A stretch of DNA of 23,134 nt from Candidatus Gerdarchaeota archaeon (GTDB lineage: Archaea > Asgardarchaeota > Heimdallarchaeia > JABLTI01). A model generated the notes under the pieces. The model worked only from the letters and a program-made list of their open reading frames with translations, was not told the origin of the DNA and searched no databases. The position numbers were made by a program, and so were the translations under genes. Positions 15,596 to 23,123 of the stretch are shown piece after piece. Every line of letters begins with the position of its first letter. The stretch's first letter is position 1. Where the stretch lies: assembly GCA_016840945.1 (NCBI GenBank), contig JAEORJ010000002.1, forward strand, positions 1 through 23,134, read 5' to 3'.

Positions 15596-16525
15596 ATGAT
15601 AGAAAATAATAGCGAAATTGAGGATGATCTCGAGAGAAAAGAAGAGAAAAATAAAGCCAAGTTTTCATGGACCAGGGATCGAATAGTGTTAGCTATTATT
15701 TTCACAATTATTATGCTTGTCTCGGTAGCGTTATTAATTGTTATAATCGTTAACAAAACATTCCTATTTAATGTCGTAAAGGATTACTTCATATCACCAT
15801 TACTAAGTATTCACATTGCTTGGCGTGTATTGTTGTTTTTAGTGCTAATGGTAGTTCAAAGTCTTTTTGCTCCTATTCCTTCCGAATTAATTCTAATATC
15901 AGGTGCTATTATCTTTGGATTTTGGTGGGGGTCTCTACTAGGTGTTATTGGATCAATGTTTAGTGCAGCAGTAACCTATTATTTATCGAAAAGAGGGGGT
16001 CGCTCAATAATTGATGCTGCCAGTAATAAAGTAAAAATAATTGATCGAACGATTTTAATCTTTGATGAATGGATAAGCACTTGGGGTCTTTGGGCTATTT
16101 TAGTAGGTAGAGCTGTACCAGTAATAATGTTTGATCCGATAAGTTATGCAGCAGGACTTGCTAATATAAAAGACAGCCATTATTTTATTGCTACATTTGT
16201 AGGTTCAATACCACGTGCATTCTTTTTTTCATTCTTAGGTGTTAAATTATTAGGGAATAATCCACCAGAATATATCCTTACTTTAACACCTGAAGGAATT
16301 GATGTTATCGCAGGCAATTTTAATACTATATTTTTCATTATTTTTGGTGTTTTAGTTCTAATGTTTATTGTTGCCAATTTGATTTATTATCTGCGTGAAC
16401 GTAAAAAGAAGCAAATCAAAAAAATTGATGATGAACAAGATATAGAAGAAACTGATGAACAAAGCGATAATGATGAACGAGATACGAATGAATCTATCAA
16501 ACTGACTAATGAAGAAGTTGAATAG
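15596..16525 (+). CDS. DedA/VTT (SNARE-associated) family membrane protein
   Basis: A polytopic membrane protein of 309 aa in the DedA/TMEM41/VMP1 superfamily, whose members move lipids across bilayers. An acidic/basic N-terminus (1-27) precedes the first helix (about 29-52). The VTT core runs from about 85 to 215: the re-entrant motif FAPIPSELILISGAIIFGFWWG (91-112), SAAVTYYLSKRGGR (123-136), then GRAVPVIMFDPISYAAGLANI (171-191), the counterpart of the FxRxxPxxxxxxxxAG signature. A last helix (about 243-266) leads to a charged tail rich in Asp/Glu (270-309). GGTGAG at 15584-15589 fixes the ATG. It converges with the GNAT gene, and a 7-bp inverted repeat covers both stop codons. The transported lipid is unknown. 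Confidence 0.88.
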   Translation: MIENNSEIEDDLERKEEKNKAKFSWTRDRIVLAIIFTIIMLVSVALLIVIIVNKTFLFNVVKDYFISPLLSIHIAWRVLLFLVLMVVQSLFAPIPSELILISGAIIFGFWWGSLLGVIGSMFSAAVTYYLSKRGGRSIIDAASNKVKIIDRTILIFDEWISTWGLWAILVGRAVPVIMFDPISYAAGLANIKDSHYFIATFVGSIPRAFFFSFLGVKLLGNNPPEYILTLTPEGIDVIAGNFNTIFFIIFGVLVLMFIVANLIYYLRERKKKQIKKIDDEQDIEETDEQSDNDERDTNESIKLTNEEVE

Positions 16526-16541
16526 TAAATAACCATTCAAC
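16517..16541. terminator. Inverted repeat across both stop codons of convergent genes
   Basis: GTTGAAT (16517-16523) pairs with ATTCAAC (16535-16541) around an 11-nt loop. It overlaps the TAG at 16523-16525 of the VTT gene and the minus-strand TGA at 16537-16539 of the GNAT gene. It may act as a shared 3' end for both transcripts. No T-run follows. Confidence 0.35.
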
Positions 16542-17448
16542 CTTTAGCAGGATCACCTATAGCAAAAAATAGCGGATTGTTTGATTTAGTTGTTTGTTCA
16601 CCATAATACATTCTTAAAGATGTAAATACATGTTCAAATCCTAACAATTCTACTGCTTTTACACCAAAAGTGCTATTTTCAAGAAGTCCTACTTTAACTA
16701 AAATTAATCCACCAAGCTCTTTTGCTTTTAATATTGCAGAATTAATTAAATTGAAAACTAATTCAAAAGTTGTAGCATAACCCATTCGTAATTTTAATAT
16801 TCCATCTCTAAATGTGCCAAATTGATAACCTATGATTTTATTTTCTTCATCTCGAGCGATGAATGTAATTTCAGGGAACTCTTCATATAAAGACATCATA
16901 AATTTATTGCGATTTACACCAAATATTTCTTTATCAATTTTGAACAACTCTTCTAGATCATTTTCCTCACAATTAAAAACTTGGTGTTCGCCTTTTACTT
17001 CTTGCAGTTTTGATTCTAATTCATTGAAATCTTCTTCTGTTGGTAGTTCCTTTACATATCGTAAAGAATTAATTTCATTTTTAAAGCCAACACGTTTGTA
17101 CAAACTTTCAGCTTTAGGTACAGCATCTAATTTTATTGTTTTACAACCTTTTCGTTTTAAATAATCAATAGCTTCAATCATCAACTGTTCACCTAAACCC
17201 ATACCCCTAAATTCTGGTTTTACAATGACATGACCAATAAAACCTATTGGGGCATTATTAACAGCTAATGTTATACCAAACATTTCCCCTTCATTGCTAT
17301 CGATAAGCGCGATATACTTGTTAGAGGGATTCAATAAAACTTGATTAATATCTTCAAGCTTTTCACCCCAACCTGTTAACTCCAGAAAAGGATAAATCGA
17401 TTCTAAATCATCGCTATTTGCATAATAGAAATCTAGTTCATCGTGCAC
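16537..17448 (-). CDS. Tandem GNAT-fold acetyltransferase
   Basis: Two GCN5-related acetyltransferase domains in 303 aa. The N-terminal one (about 1-145) has the acetyl-CoA pyrophosphate loop in motif A, VKPEFRGMGLGEQLM (76-90, R-G-M-G-L-G), followed by LYKRVGFK. The C-terminal half (about 165-303) has the GNAT strand order and a late VELLGFEHVFTSLRMYYG element but no intact R-x-x-G-x-G loop, as in families where the second domain (Acetyltransf_18 type) shapes the acceptor site. The start is GTG (17446-17448) with AGGAG at 17459-17463 on the minus strand. It is the last gene of a probable three-gene minus-strand operon after the glycosyltransferase, 65 nt away. The acceptor is unknown. Confidence 0.85.
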   Translation of the reverse strand: MHDELDFYYANSDDLESIYPFLELTGWGEKLEDINQVLLNPSNKYIALIDSNEGEMFGITLAVNNAPIGFIGHVIVKPEFRGMGLGEQLMIEAIDYLKRKGCKTIKLDAVPKAESLYKRVGFKNEINSLRYVKELPTEEDFNELESKLQEVKGEHQVFNCEENDLEELFKIDKEIFGVNRNKFMMSLYEEFPEITFIARDEENKIIGYQFGTFRDGILKLRMGYATTFELVFNLINSAILKAKELGGLILVKVGLLENSTFGVKAVELLGFEHVFTSLRMYYGEQTTKSNNPLFFAIGDPAKG

Positions 17449-17513
17449 TCTAATTCTGCTCCTATAATTTAATAGAAGAACAATCAGTTTATAATATAAA
17501 TTATTGATATTGA

Positions 17514-18752
17514 TTATTTCATTAATTTTCTAATAAAGTAAAAGAGGTGTTCTTTGAAGTTAAATTTCTCAACAACGGATTCCCTTGCAGCAACACCTAA
17601 ATTTTCTCTTAATTTTTTATTAGAATAAACACTTGAAACCCAGCGAATATATTCATTAACATCATCTTGAGGAACTAATAGCCCATTTTTTGTATGGATA
17701 ATTAATTCCCTTGTTCCAGGTAAATCACTACTAATACAAGGTAATGAACAACTCATCGCTTCTAATAACGACATACCCAATGCTTCTCTTCTGGTAGGCA
17801 TTATAAGGCAATTAACAGAGGAATAAAGATCAACTAATTCATCATCATTATTTATGGTTATGAAATGAAAATTATTTTCTATGCTTTCTTTTTTAATAGT
17901 TTTAATAAGCTCATCTTTGTAATAACCTTGGCCTGCTATAATGAAATGTATTCGTAAAAAACCTAAATCACGTTTTAGTAATTGTTTGTAAATTACTGGA
18001 ATCAAATCCAATCCTTTTTCTTTTAATATTCGGCCAGCATATAATATGACAAAAGCATCTTTTGAAATATTTAATTTTGATCGAAAATCAGATTTCAATT
18101 CATTTCTTTTCTGGAAGAGATTTGAATCAATGCCTAAATATTTCGTTTTTGATTTAATGCCATATTGTGTTAATTGATTAGTAACGGTTTGACTAATACC
18201 AAAAATACCACTAAATTGATTCTGAAATGATCGTAAAGCATTATAGAGATTTCTCATTTCACCATCTGGAGTGATTAATTCTTTTGGTGGGCTATGACAC
18301 CAGAAATAAAATGAGGGACCTGTAGTTCTATTCAAAATTTGCTTTAAAAAGTATAAAGCATATGGTGCTATGAAAAAAGAATTATGAAAATGAATAGCTA
18401 CAGGATTATATTTATCAATAAAATCATTTAATTTTTGAGCCAATTTTAAAGCTGTTTCTTCTATATCATTCTTTTTGAACAATTCTTTTGCGTGTGCTGC
18501 TTTTTCGCTTTCAGACATATTATTGTATTGATTTAATTTATCTATAAAGTCCCCACAATTCACTCTTTCAACTTGTATACCATCAATTTTCTCGGATTCT
18601 GGCAAATCTTTACTCTTTACGCTTAATATAGCAACTTCTATATCCTCTGTCATTAGTGCTTTTGACATTCGTCTAATATAGGATTTAACTCCACCAATAT
18701 CATCTTTTGAGAATCGCTCAACAAAGAAAGCTATAATATATAATTCCTCCAA
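17514..18752 (-). CDS. GT-B (family 4) glycosyltransferase
   Basis: A retaining GT4-type glycosyltransferase of 412 aa with two Rossmann domains. The N-domain starts with the glycine loop FSKDDIGGVKSYIRRMSKAL (14-33). The C-domain has LYAGRILKEKGLDLI (237-251), IIAGQG (271-276) and the sugar-nucleotide E-x7-E motif EALGMSLLE (E323, E331), ending with LPGTRELI...NGLLVP. There is no transmembrane segment. The start is unclear: the only NTG codon is the TTG at 18750-18752, but a strong GGAGG overlaps it and stands at ideal distance from an in-frame ATT (codon 6), so either TTG or a rare ATT start is used. It lies 27 nt after the receiver/pseudokinase gene, so they are probably co-transcribed. 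The donor and acceptor sugars are unknown. Confidence 0.9.
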   Translation of the reverse strand: MEELYIIAFFVERFSKDDIGGVKSYIRRMSKALMTEDIEVAILSVKSKDLPESEKIDGIQVERVNCGDFIDKLNQYNNMSESEKAAHAKELFKKNDIEETALKLAQKLNDFIDKYNPVAIHFHNSFFIAPYALYFLKQILNRTTGPSFYFWCHSPPKELITPDGEMRNLYNALRSFQNQFSGIFGISQTVTNQLTQYGIKSKTKYLGIDSNLFQKRNELKSDFRSKLNISKDAFVILYAGRILKEKGLDLIPVIYKQLLKRDLGFLRIHFIIAGQGYYKDELIKTIKKESIENNFHFITINNDDELVDLYSSVNCLIMPTRREALGMSLLEAMSCSLPCISSDLPGTRELIIHTKNGLLVPQDDVNEYIRWVSSVYSNKKLRENLGVAARESVVEKFNFKEHLFYFIRKLMK

Positions 18753-18779
18753 TAAACCGTAATCATTTATCTAACTCTT

Positions 18780-19871
18780 TTAATCATTTATTTTTGCAAA
18801 GGATATTGTAAATTTAGTTCTATTACAATCCTCATCACTTTGGTCTTGAATAAAAATTTTACCATGAAACACTTTTAACATTTCTCTTACTAAATAGAGA
18901 CCTAAACCATAAATTTGAGATTCAAATTCAGTTAATTCTTCTGTTATTTTCTCATTACGATTTATTGAAGCTATTAAACTTAAATTAATTATTTGAATTT
19001 CCTCATCAAACCCATCATTTGATGTTGCAATATCAAAATCCAAGGCTGTTTTTGCTGTTCTAAAAGGCATTGCTATTGAAAAAATCAATTCATAAAATAA
19101 GTTATCTAATTCATCCTCAAGTCCTGAAATGATAAATGTATTTTGTATAAAATTATCAGAAAGTGTTATGGTGCTTAATTCAGAGTATTTATTGTTATAA
19201 CATGAAATGGCATTATTTAGAATTTTAACTAAATCTATTGGTTCAAATTCGCTCTTATTGATTGTATAAACACTCATTATTTTATTATAAGTTGATATGA
19301 GTTTTTTATTACTTAAATGAATGAATTTCAATAGTCTAATTGTTTTTTCTTCGCTTTCTGGCAAATCACAGTCACTTAGATATTTTATTATATCTTTCAA
19401 CGCTTTAGTGATTTGGTTAAAGTCCTGTAATATTATTGAATTGAAAAATTCTAACTGCTTATTATAATATTCCAGATCATCTATTCTTTGTTTAACGATA
19501 CTTTGATTTTCCTTTCTTACTGTAATTTCTTTAACGATTTTTAACACTCTATCAACATCAAGTGGTTTTTCCAAAAAGCCATATGCTGCATGTGTACTCA
19601 AAACTTGTTCCATATGTTCAACTGTCTTATAACCAGTAATAACAATTGATTCAGTCAAAGGTGAAATGGCTCGTATTTCTTTTATTAGTTCTATTCCTGA
19701 TTTATCCGGTAGAATAATATCTACAATAGCAATATCTGGTTGTATCTGATTTATAATATCAAGAGCTTTTTCAGCTGTCTCAAATATAAATGGGGTATGA
19801 CCTTCTCTTTTGAGTAATTCTTTTAGTAGATTACGAACTAATTCGTTATCATCAATAATTACTATCTTCAC
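18780..19871 (-). CDS. Response-regulator receiver fused to a degenerate histidine-kinase-like domain
   Basis: Residues are numbered from the GTG at 19883. The receiver domain (about 5-125) is intact: acidic pair D11-D12, phospho-acceptor D55 (AIVDIILPD), T83 (VITGY) and K106 (LEKP). A coiled-coil (125-150) leads to a DHp/HATPase-like region that seems inactive: where the phosphorylated His-Asp would be, it reads ILQDFNQ (Q153-D154). The N-box region (LDELDNLFYELIFSIAM) lacks its Asn, and no DxGxG is seen. Only the last glycine box survives (YGLGLYLVREMLKVFHGKI, 325-343). It is therefore likely an output or scaffold domain controlled by the receiver. I prefer the GTG at 19869-19871, which gives MKIVIIDD, over the one at 19881-19883. 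It heads an operon with the glycosyltransferase and GNAT genes. The partner kinase is not in the window. Confidence 0.85.
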   Translation of the reverse strand: MKIVIIDDNELVRNLLKELLKREGHTPFIFETAEKALDIINQIQPDIAIVDIILPDKSGIELIKEIRAISPLTESIVITGYKTVEHMEQVLSTHAAYGFLEKPLDVDRVLKIVKEITVRKENQSIVKQRIDDLEYYNKQLEFFNSIILQDFNQITKALKDIIKYLSDCDLPESEEKTIRLLKFIHLSNKKLISTYNKIMSVYTINKSEFEPIDLVKILNNAISCYNNKYSELSTITLSDNFIQNTFIISGLEDELDNLFYELIFSIAMPFRTAKTALDFDIATSNDGFDEEIQIINLSLIASINRNEKITEELTEFESQIYGLGLYLVREMLKVFHGKIFIQDQSDEDCNRTKFTISFAKIND

Positions 19872-19885
19872 TAAACAACCCACTC

Positions 19886-19912
19886 AACTGAATACCTAAC
19901 TAAAATTCAGTT
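19886..19912. promoter_or_regulatory. 8-bp inverted repeat upstream of the receiver-pseudokinase operon
   Basis: AACTGAAT (19886-19893) and ATTCAGTT (19905-19912) form perfect arms with an 11-bp spacer, 15-41 bp before the preferred GTG at 19871. This is in the leader or promoter of the minus-strand operon, so it is a candidate operator or 5'-UTR hairpin. Confidence 0.35.
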
Positions 19913-20017
19913 ATTAATCTATCTTTGATAGAATTCTTAAGTTTTAGGGAAGGGGTAGAATTAATAATAGTATGAAAAATAATATGCAAGGAATAAAAAA
20001 TTAGGTGAAAATTATCA

Positions 20018-21004
20018 ATGAAGAAATATTCAGTTTTTCTTACCCGTAAAATACCACAGAAAGCTATTGATTATTTATTGTCACAGAATATTGAATTGGA
20101 AATGAATCAAGATGATCGTGTATTAACTAAAGATGAAATCATAACAGGAGTTTCTGGAAAAGATGGATTAATATGTTTATTAACAGATACAATAGATGCT
20201 GAGGTTATTGAAGCTGCAGGTAAAAACCTAAAAATAATTGCTAATTATGCAGTTGGATACAATAATATTGATGTTAAAACCGCTACCAAGAAAAAAATAC
20301 CTGTTACAAATACTCCTGGTGTACTAACTGATGCAACTGCTGATCTTACAATGGCTTTACTTTTATCGATTGCTCGTAGGATAGTTGAAAGTGATAAATA
20401 TACTCGAGAAGGAAAATTCGAAGGTTGGGGACCACTTTTACATCTTGGTAGTAGTGTTTATGGAAAAACAATTGGAATTATTGGTATGGGACGAATAGGA
20501 TCAGCTGTCGCAAGAAGAGCTGCGAAAGGTTTCAATATGAAAGTATTATATAATAATCCATTTCGAGATGAGGAATTAGAAAAAGAATTAAAGATGGAAT
20601 TTTGTTCATTGGAATCCTTGTTAAAAGAATCTGATTTTGTTAGCATTCATGTACCATTAACTAAAGAGACAAAACACCTTATTGGTGAAAACGAACTAAA
20701 TATCATGAAAACAACAGCTTATCTCATAAACACATCTCGAGGACCGGTGATCGATGAAATTGCTTTATATAATCATCTTAGAGCTGAGAAAATTGCTGGT
20801 GCAGCATTAGATGTATATGAGAATGAACCACAATTAACACCAGGTCTTACAGAGCTTGATAATATTATTTTGACAGCTCATATTGGTTCAGCTACAAGAG
20901 AAACTAGAACTCAAATGGGTTTCATGGCAGTTGATAATCTACTAGCTGGCTTGAAAGGTGAAATACCACCAAATTGTATCAATCCAGAAATATTTGAAAA
21001 ATAA
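20018..21004 (+). CDS. gyaR: D-glycerate dehydrogenase / glyoxylate-hydroxypyruvate reductase
   Basis: A D-isomer-specific 2-hydroxyacid dehydrogenase of 328 aa that reduces glyoxylate to glycolate and hydroxypyruvate to D-glycerate. The nucleotide-binding loop GMGRIG is at 156-161. The catalytic residues are R241 (NTSRGPVID), E270 (YENEP) and H288 (LTAHIGSAT). The N-terminal substrate loop NYAVGYNNID (76-85) is typical of glyoxylate/hydroxypyruvate reductases rather than of the long phosphoglycerate dehydrogenases, and there is no ACT domain. After the second Rossmann strand it reads LYNNPFR, with neither the Asp typical of NAD enzymes nor a clear Ser-Arg for NADP, so cofactor choice is open. 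AGGTGA at 20003-20008 fixes the ATG. The serine/alanine-glyoxylate aminotransferase 1 kb downstream makes its substrate. Confidence 0.9.
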   Translation: MKKYSVFLTRKIPQKAIDYLLSQNIELEMNQDDRVLTKDEIITGVSGKDGLICLLTDTIDAEVIEAAGKNLKIIANYAVGYNNIDVKTATKKKIPVTNTPGVLTDATADLTMALLLSIARRIVESDKYTREGKFEGWGPLLHLGSSVYGKTIGIIGMGRIGSAVARRAAKGFNMKVLYNNPFRDEELEKELKMEFCSLESLLKESDFVSIHVPLTKETKHLIGENELNIMKTTAYLINTSRGPVIDEIALYNHLRAEKIAGAALDVYENEPQLTPGLTELDNIILTAHIGSATRETRTQMGFMAVDNLLAGLKGEIPPNCINPEIFEK

Positions 21005-21066
21005 AAGACGAACCTACCCAAAGCTAAAATAAATGAGTTATGAATTAAAGTTGAGTAAGCTCTAAT

Positions 21067-21107
21067 GATTAGTTAAAAGAAAAACCTAATAAATAGCAAA
21101 ACTAATC
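21067..21107 (+). promoter_or_regulatory. Inverted repeat flanking the TATA box of the first RAM gene
   Basis: GATTAGTT (21067-21074) and AACTAATC (21100-21107) are perfect 8-bp arms separated by 25 bp. A TATA-like TAATAAATA (21087-21095) lies between them, with a start expected near 21115-21120. Two factors bound to the arms would bracket TBP. With such a long spacer, chance occurrence is not excluded. Confidence 0.3.
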
Positions 21108-21144
21108 TTTTTTCAGACATATAGTTTAATTGGAGTAAAAAACC

Positions 21145-21378
21145 ATGGCTAAAGCATATGTACTCATTAACTCTGAAATTGGTGGAGAACAAGAAGTCGT
21201 TGACCAGCTAAAAGCAATGAAAGAAGTCGTAGAAGTTAGCGTAGTTTATGGTGTCTATGACGTCATTGTCAAACTCGAAGCAGAATCTATGGAGATACTA
21301 AAAGAGCTAATCACAACCAAAGTTAGACACTTAAATAAAGTACGATCAACTATGACTATGATAGCTAGTCAAGATTAA
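21145..21378 (+). CDS. Stand-alone Lrp/AsnC-type ligand-binding (RAM) domain protein
   Basis: A 77-aa protein that is only the effector-binding/oligomerisation domain of Lrp/AsnC regulators (alpha-beta sandwich, ACT-like), with no DNA-binding HTH. Diagnostic parts: AYVLINSEIGGEQEVVDQL, EVSVVYGVYDVIVKLEAES and the C-terminal TTKVRHLNKVRSTMTMI, corresponding to the iR.I.GV..T.T.iv end of Lrp domains. Such free RAM proteins bind amino acids and can form mixed oligomers with full-length Lrp proteins. GGAG at 21132-21135 is 9 nt before the ATG. A second copy, about three-quarters identical, faces it 162 bp downstream. A strong hairpin terminator follows. Confidence 0.9.
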   Translation: MAKAYVLINSEIGGEQEVVDQLKAMKEVVEVSVVYGVYDVIVKLEAESMEILKELITTKVRHLNKVRSTMTMIASQD

Positions 21379-21409
21379 GTTCCAAACTATAATACTAAAT
21401 GATGATGAA

Positions 21410-21436
21410 AAAGATGAGATGATAAATCTCATTTTT
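21410..21436 (+). terminator. Hairpin terminator after the first RAM gene
   Basis: ATGAGAT (21414-21420), loop GATAA, ATCTCAT (21426-21432) is a perfect 7-bp stem. It extends by a G-T wobble and three A-T pairs into the T5 run that ends at 21436. A T7 run follows about 10 nt later. Confidence 0.65.
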
Positions 21437-21540
21437 AATCTATTTTTTTGTTTATTTTACAGTCAATTTATTGTACTTTTCATTAATAGTTATCTTAAAA
21501 CAAGAATATAAAGAAAAAAATTGGAAGATTGTATTGTAAA

Positions 21541-21789
21541 CTATTTCTTTATCACCCGTGATTCTGCTGCAATCATGGTCATCGTTGACCGGACCTTGTT
21601 TAAATGACGAACTTTTGTTGTAATAATTTCTTTAAGGTTCTCCATGGTATCGGAAGTTATTTTTGCGACAATATCGTACACACCATATACAACACTAACT
21701 TCTTCCACTTCAGGCATTTCTTTTAGTTGAGCAATTACTGCTTCCTCTCCACCTATCTCGGTATTAATTAATACATATGCACTGGCCAC
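21541..21789 (-). CDS. Second stand-alone Lrp/AsnC-type RAM domain protein
   Basis: An 82-aa paralogue of the RAM protein encoded 162 bp away on the other strand; by hand 55 of the first 74 residues are identical, including the whole TTKVRHLNKVRSTMTMIA end. A five-residue basic tail (RVIKK) is added. I chose the GTG at 21787-21789 because AGGTGGGAT on the minus strand lies 8 nt upstream and the protein then begins MASAYVLIN, matching its twin's MAKAYVLIN; a GTG at 21804 would start inside that ribosome site. It uses more G/C-ending codons (ACC, GTC, CGG) than its neighbours, possibly a mark of high expression. It probably senses amino acids alone or in mixed oligomers. Confidence 0.9.
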   Translation of the reverse strand: MASAYVLINTEIGGEEAVIAQLKEMPEVEEVSVVYGVYDIVAKITSDTMENLKEIITTKVRHLNKVRSTMTMIAAESRVIKK

Positions 21790-21974
21790 TTTTAATAATC
21801 CCACCTAATTATTGATTATGTATTGTTTTCTTTTATTATATAGTTTGTCTTTTTTTTATTCATTAGTTTATCATTGAAAGAGGATAATCCTTTTTTTTCT
21901 TTAAATAATAAAATTGTTTTTGAGTCAGAAGATTCTTTAATATGGAAACAAATGATTTTTTGATTTTAGCAAAG

Positions 21975-22042
21975 TTTATTATACATAAAGCTAATTTCTG
22001 TATCTTTGCCTAAAAGTAATTGTTTAGGCATTAACTTGGAGG
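21975..22042 (+). promoter_or_regulatory. TATA box, operator-like palindrome and Shine-Dalgarno of the aminotransferase gene
   Basis: TTTATTATA (21975-21983) is TATA-like, predicting a start near 22005-22010. Exactly there begins a perfect inverted repeat, TGCCTAAA (22007-22014), 8-nt spacer, TTTAGGCA (22023-22030). GGAGG (22038-22042) follows 8 nt later, and the TTG start is at 22053. A protein bound to the repeat would block RNA polymerase, while the same repeat in RNA would fold next to the ribosome site. Confidence 0.5.
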
Positions 22043-22052
22043 ATCAATTCAA

Positions 22053-23123
22053 TTGCATAAAAGATTATTCATTCCAGGTCCAACCGAAGTTGACCCAGAA
22101 GTCCTGCTTCAACAAGCTAAAATGTTGATTGGTCATAGACCAAAAGAATTCACAGAACTATATACTGGAATTATTGATAAGTTACAACAATTCCACAATA
22201 CAAAACAATGGGCTACAGCTATTACAGCTTCTGGCACAATTTTCATGGATATCACTGGCCGATGTTTAGTGAAAAAGAAAGCACTTTGTTGTGTAAATGG
22301 TGCTTTTTCATTAAGATTTGCTGAAGCCGTTCAAGGTTGCGGTAAAGAAATTGATACTATAGATCTTGAATGGGGGAAAGCAGTAAAACCCGAAATGATC
22401 AGAGAGAAACTAAAATCAGGCGACTATGATACATTAACTGTATGTCATAATGAAACTAGCACAGGAGTTAGAAATCCAATTTATGAAATTGGTGAAATGA
22501 TGCACAAAGAATTTCCAGATATTGTATACGTGATTGATTCCGTATCAGCAATGGGTGGAGATAAAGTTGTCCCTGAAGAAATTCATTCAGATCTTATTTT
22601 CGCCTCAACTCAAAAATGCTTTGCACTCCCACCAGGATTGGCATTAGGTTTTCTCTCAGAAAAAGCTCTTGAACGAGCAAAAGAAGTTCCTAATAGAGGA
22701 CAATACACTGATATCAGAGAAATTTACGAATATTGGCTTAAAAAACAACAAACGCCAAGTACTCCTAATATATCATTACTATATGCTCTTGATTTTCAAT
22801 TAGATCGAATGCTAAAGGAAACAGCTGAAGTACGATACAAACGTCATCTTGAAATGGCTAAGTGGACTCAAGATTGGGCTAATAAACACTTTGAAATGTT
22901 CCCAGAAAAAGGTTATGAGTCAGTTACAGTATCTACAATAGCAAATACTTTAGGTAAAAGTGTTAGCGATTTAGATAAAGAGTTATCTAAAAGACGCATC
23001 AGTATTTCAAATGGTTATGGCAATCTCAAGGAAAAGACCTTTAGAATAGGCCATATGGGCGAATGGACTGTTAACGATATTAAAGAAGTCTGTGCTCATA
23101 TCGAAGAAATCTGGGGGTTATAA
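22053..23123 (+). CDS. Class V aminotransferase, serine/alanine-glyoxylate type
   Basis: A PLP-dependent fold-type I enzyme of 356 aa, close to the alanine-glyoxylate / serine-pyruvate aminotransferase family. The N-terminus LFIPGPTEVDPEVL is family-typical. HNETSTGVRNP (132-142) contacts PLP, D162 (VIDSVSAMGGD) pairs with its ring nitrogen, and K188 in STQKCFALPPG forms the Schiff base. FRIGHMGEWT near the C-terminus carries the carboxylate-binding Arg. It would turn serine (or alanine) and glyoxylate or pyruvate into hydroxypyruvate (or pyruvate) and glycine or alanine. The nearby hydroxypyruvate/glyoxylate reductase makes a serine-glyoxylate role likely. The start is TTG with GGAGG at 22038-22042. 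It ends 11 bp before the window edge, so whether it begins an operon is not visible. Confidence 0.92.
   Translation: MHKRLFIPGPTEVDPEVLLQQAKMLIGHRPKEFTELYTGIIDKLQQFHNTKQWATAITASGTIFMDITGRCLVKKKALCCVNGAFSLRFAEAVQGCGKEIDTIDLEWGKAVKPEMIREKLKSGDYDTLTVCHNETSTGVRNPIYEIGEMMHKEFPDIVYVIDSVSAMGGDKVVPEEIHSDLIFASTQKCFALPPGLALGFLSEKALERAKEVPNRGQYTDIREIYEYWLKKQQTPSTPNISLLYALDFQLDRMLKETAEVRYKRHLEMAKWTQDWANKHFEMFPEKGYESVTVSTIANTLGKSVSDLDKELSKRRISISNGYGNLKEKTFRIGHMGEWTVNDIKEVCAHIEEIWGL

Noticed and set aside
18780..19871. Active hybrid histidine kinase
   Set aside because: The His, the N-box Asn and DxGxG are absent, so ATP-dependent autophosphorylation is unlikely.
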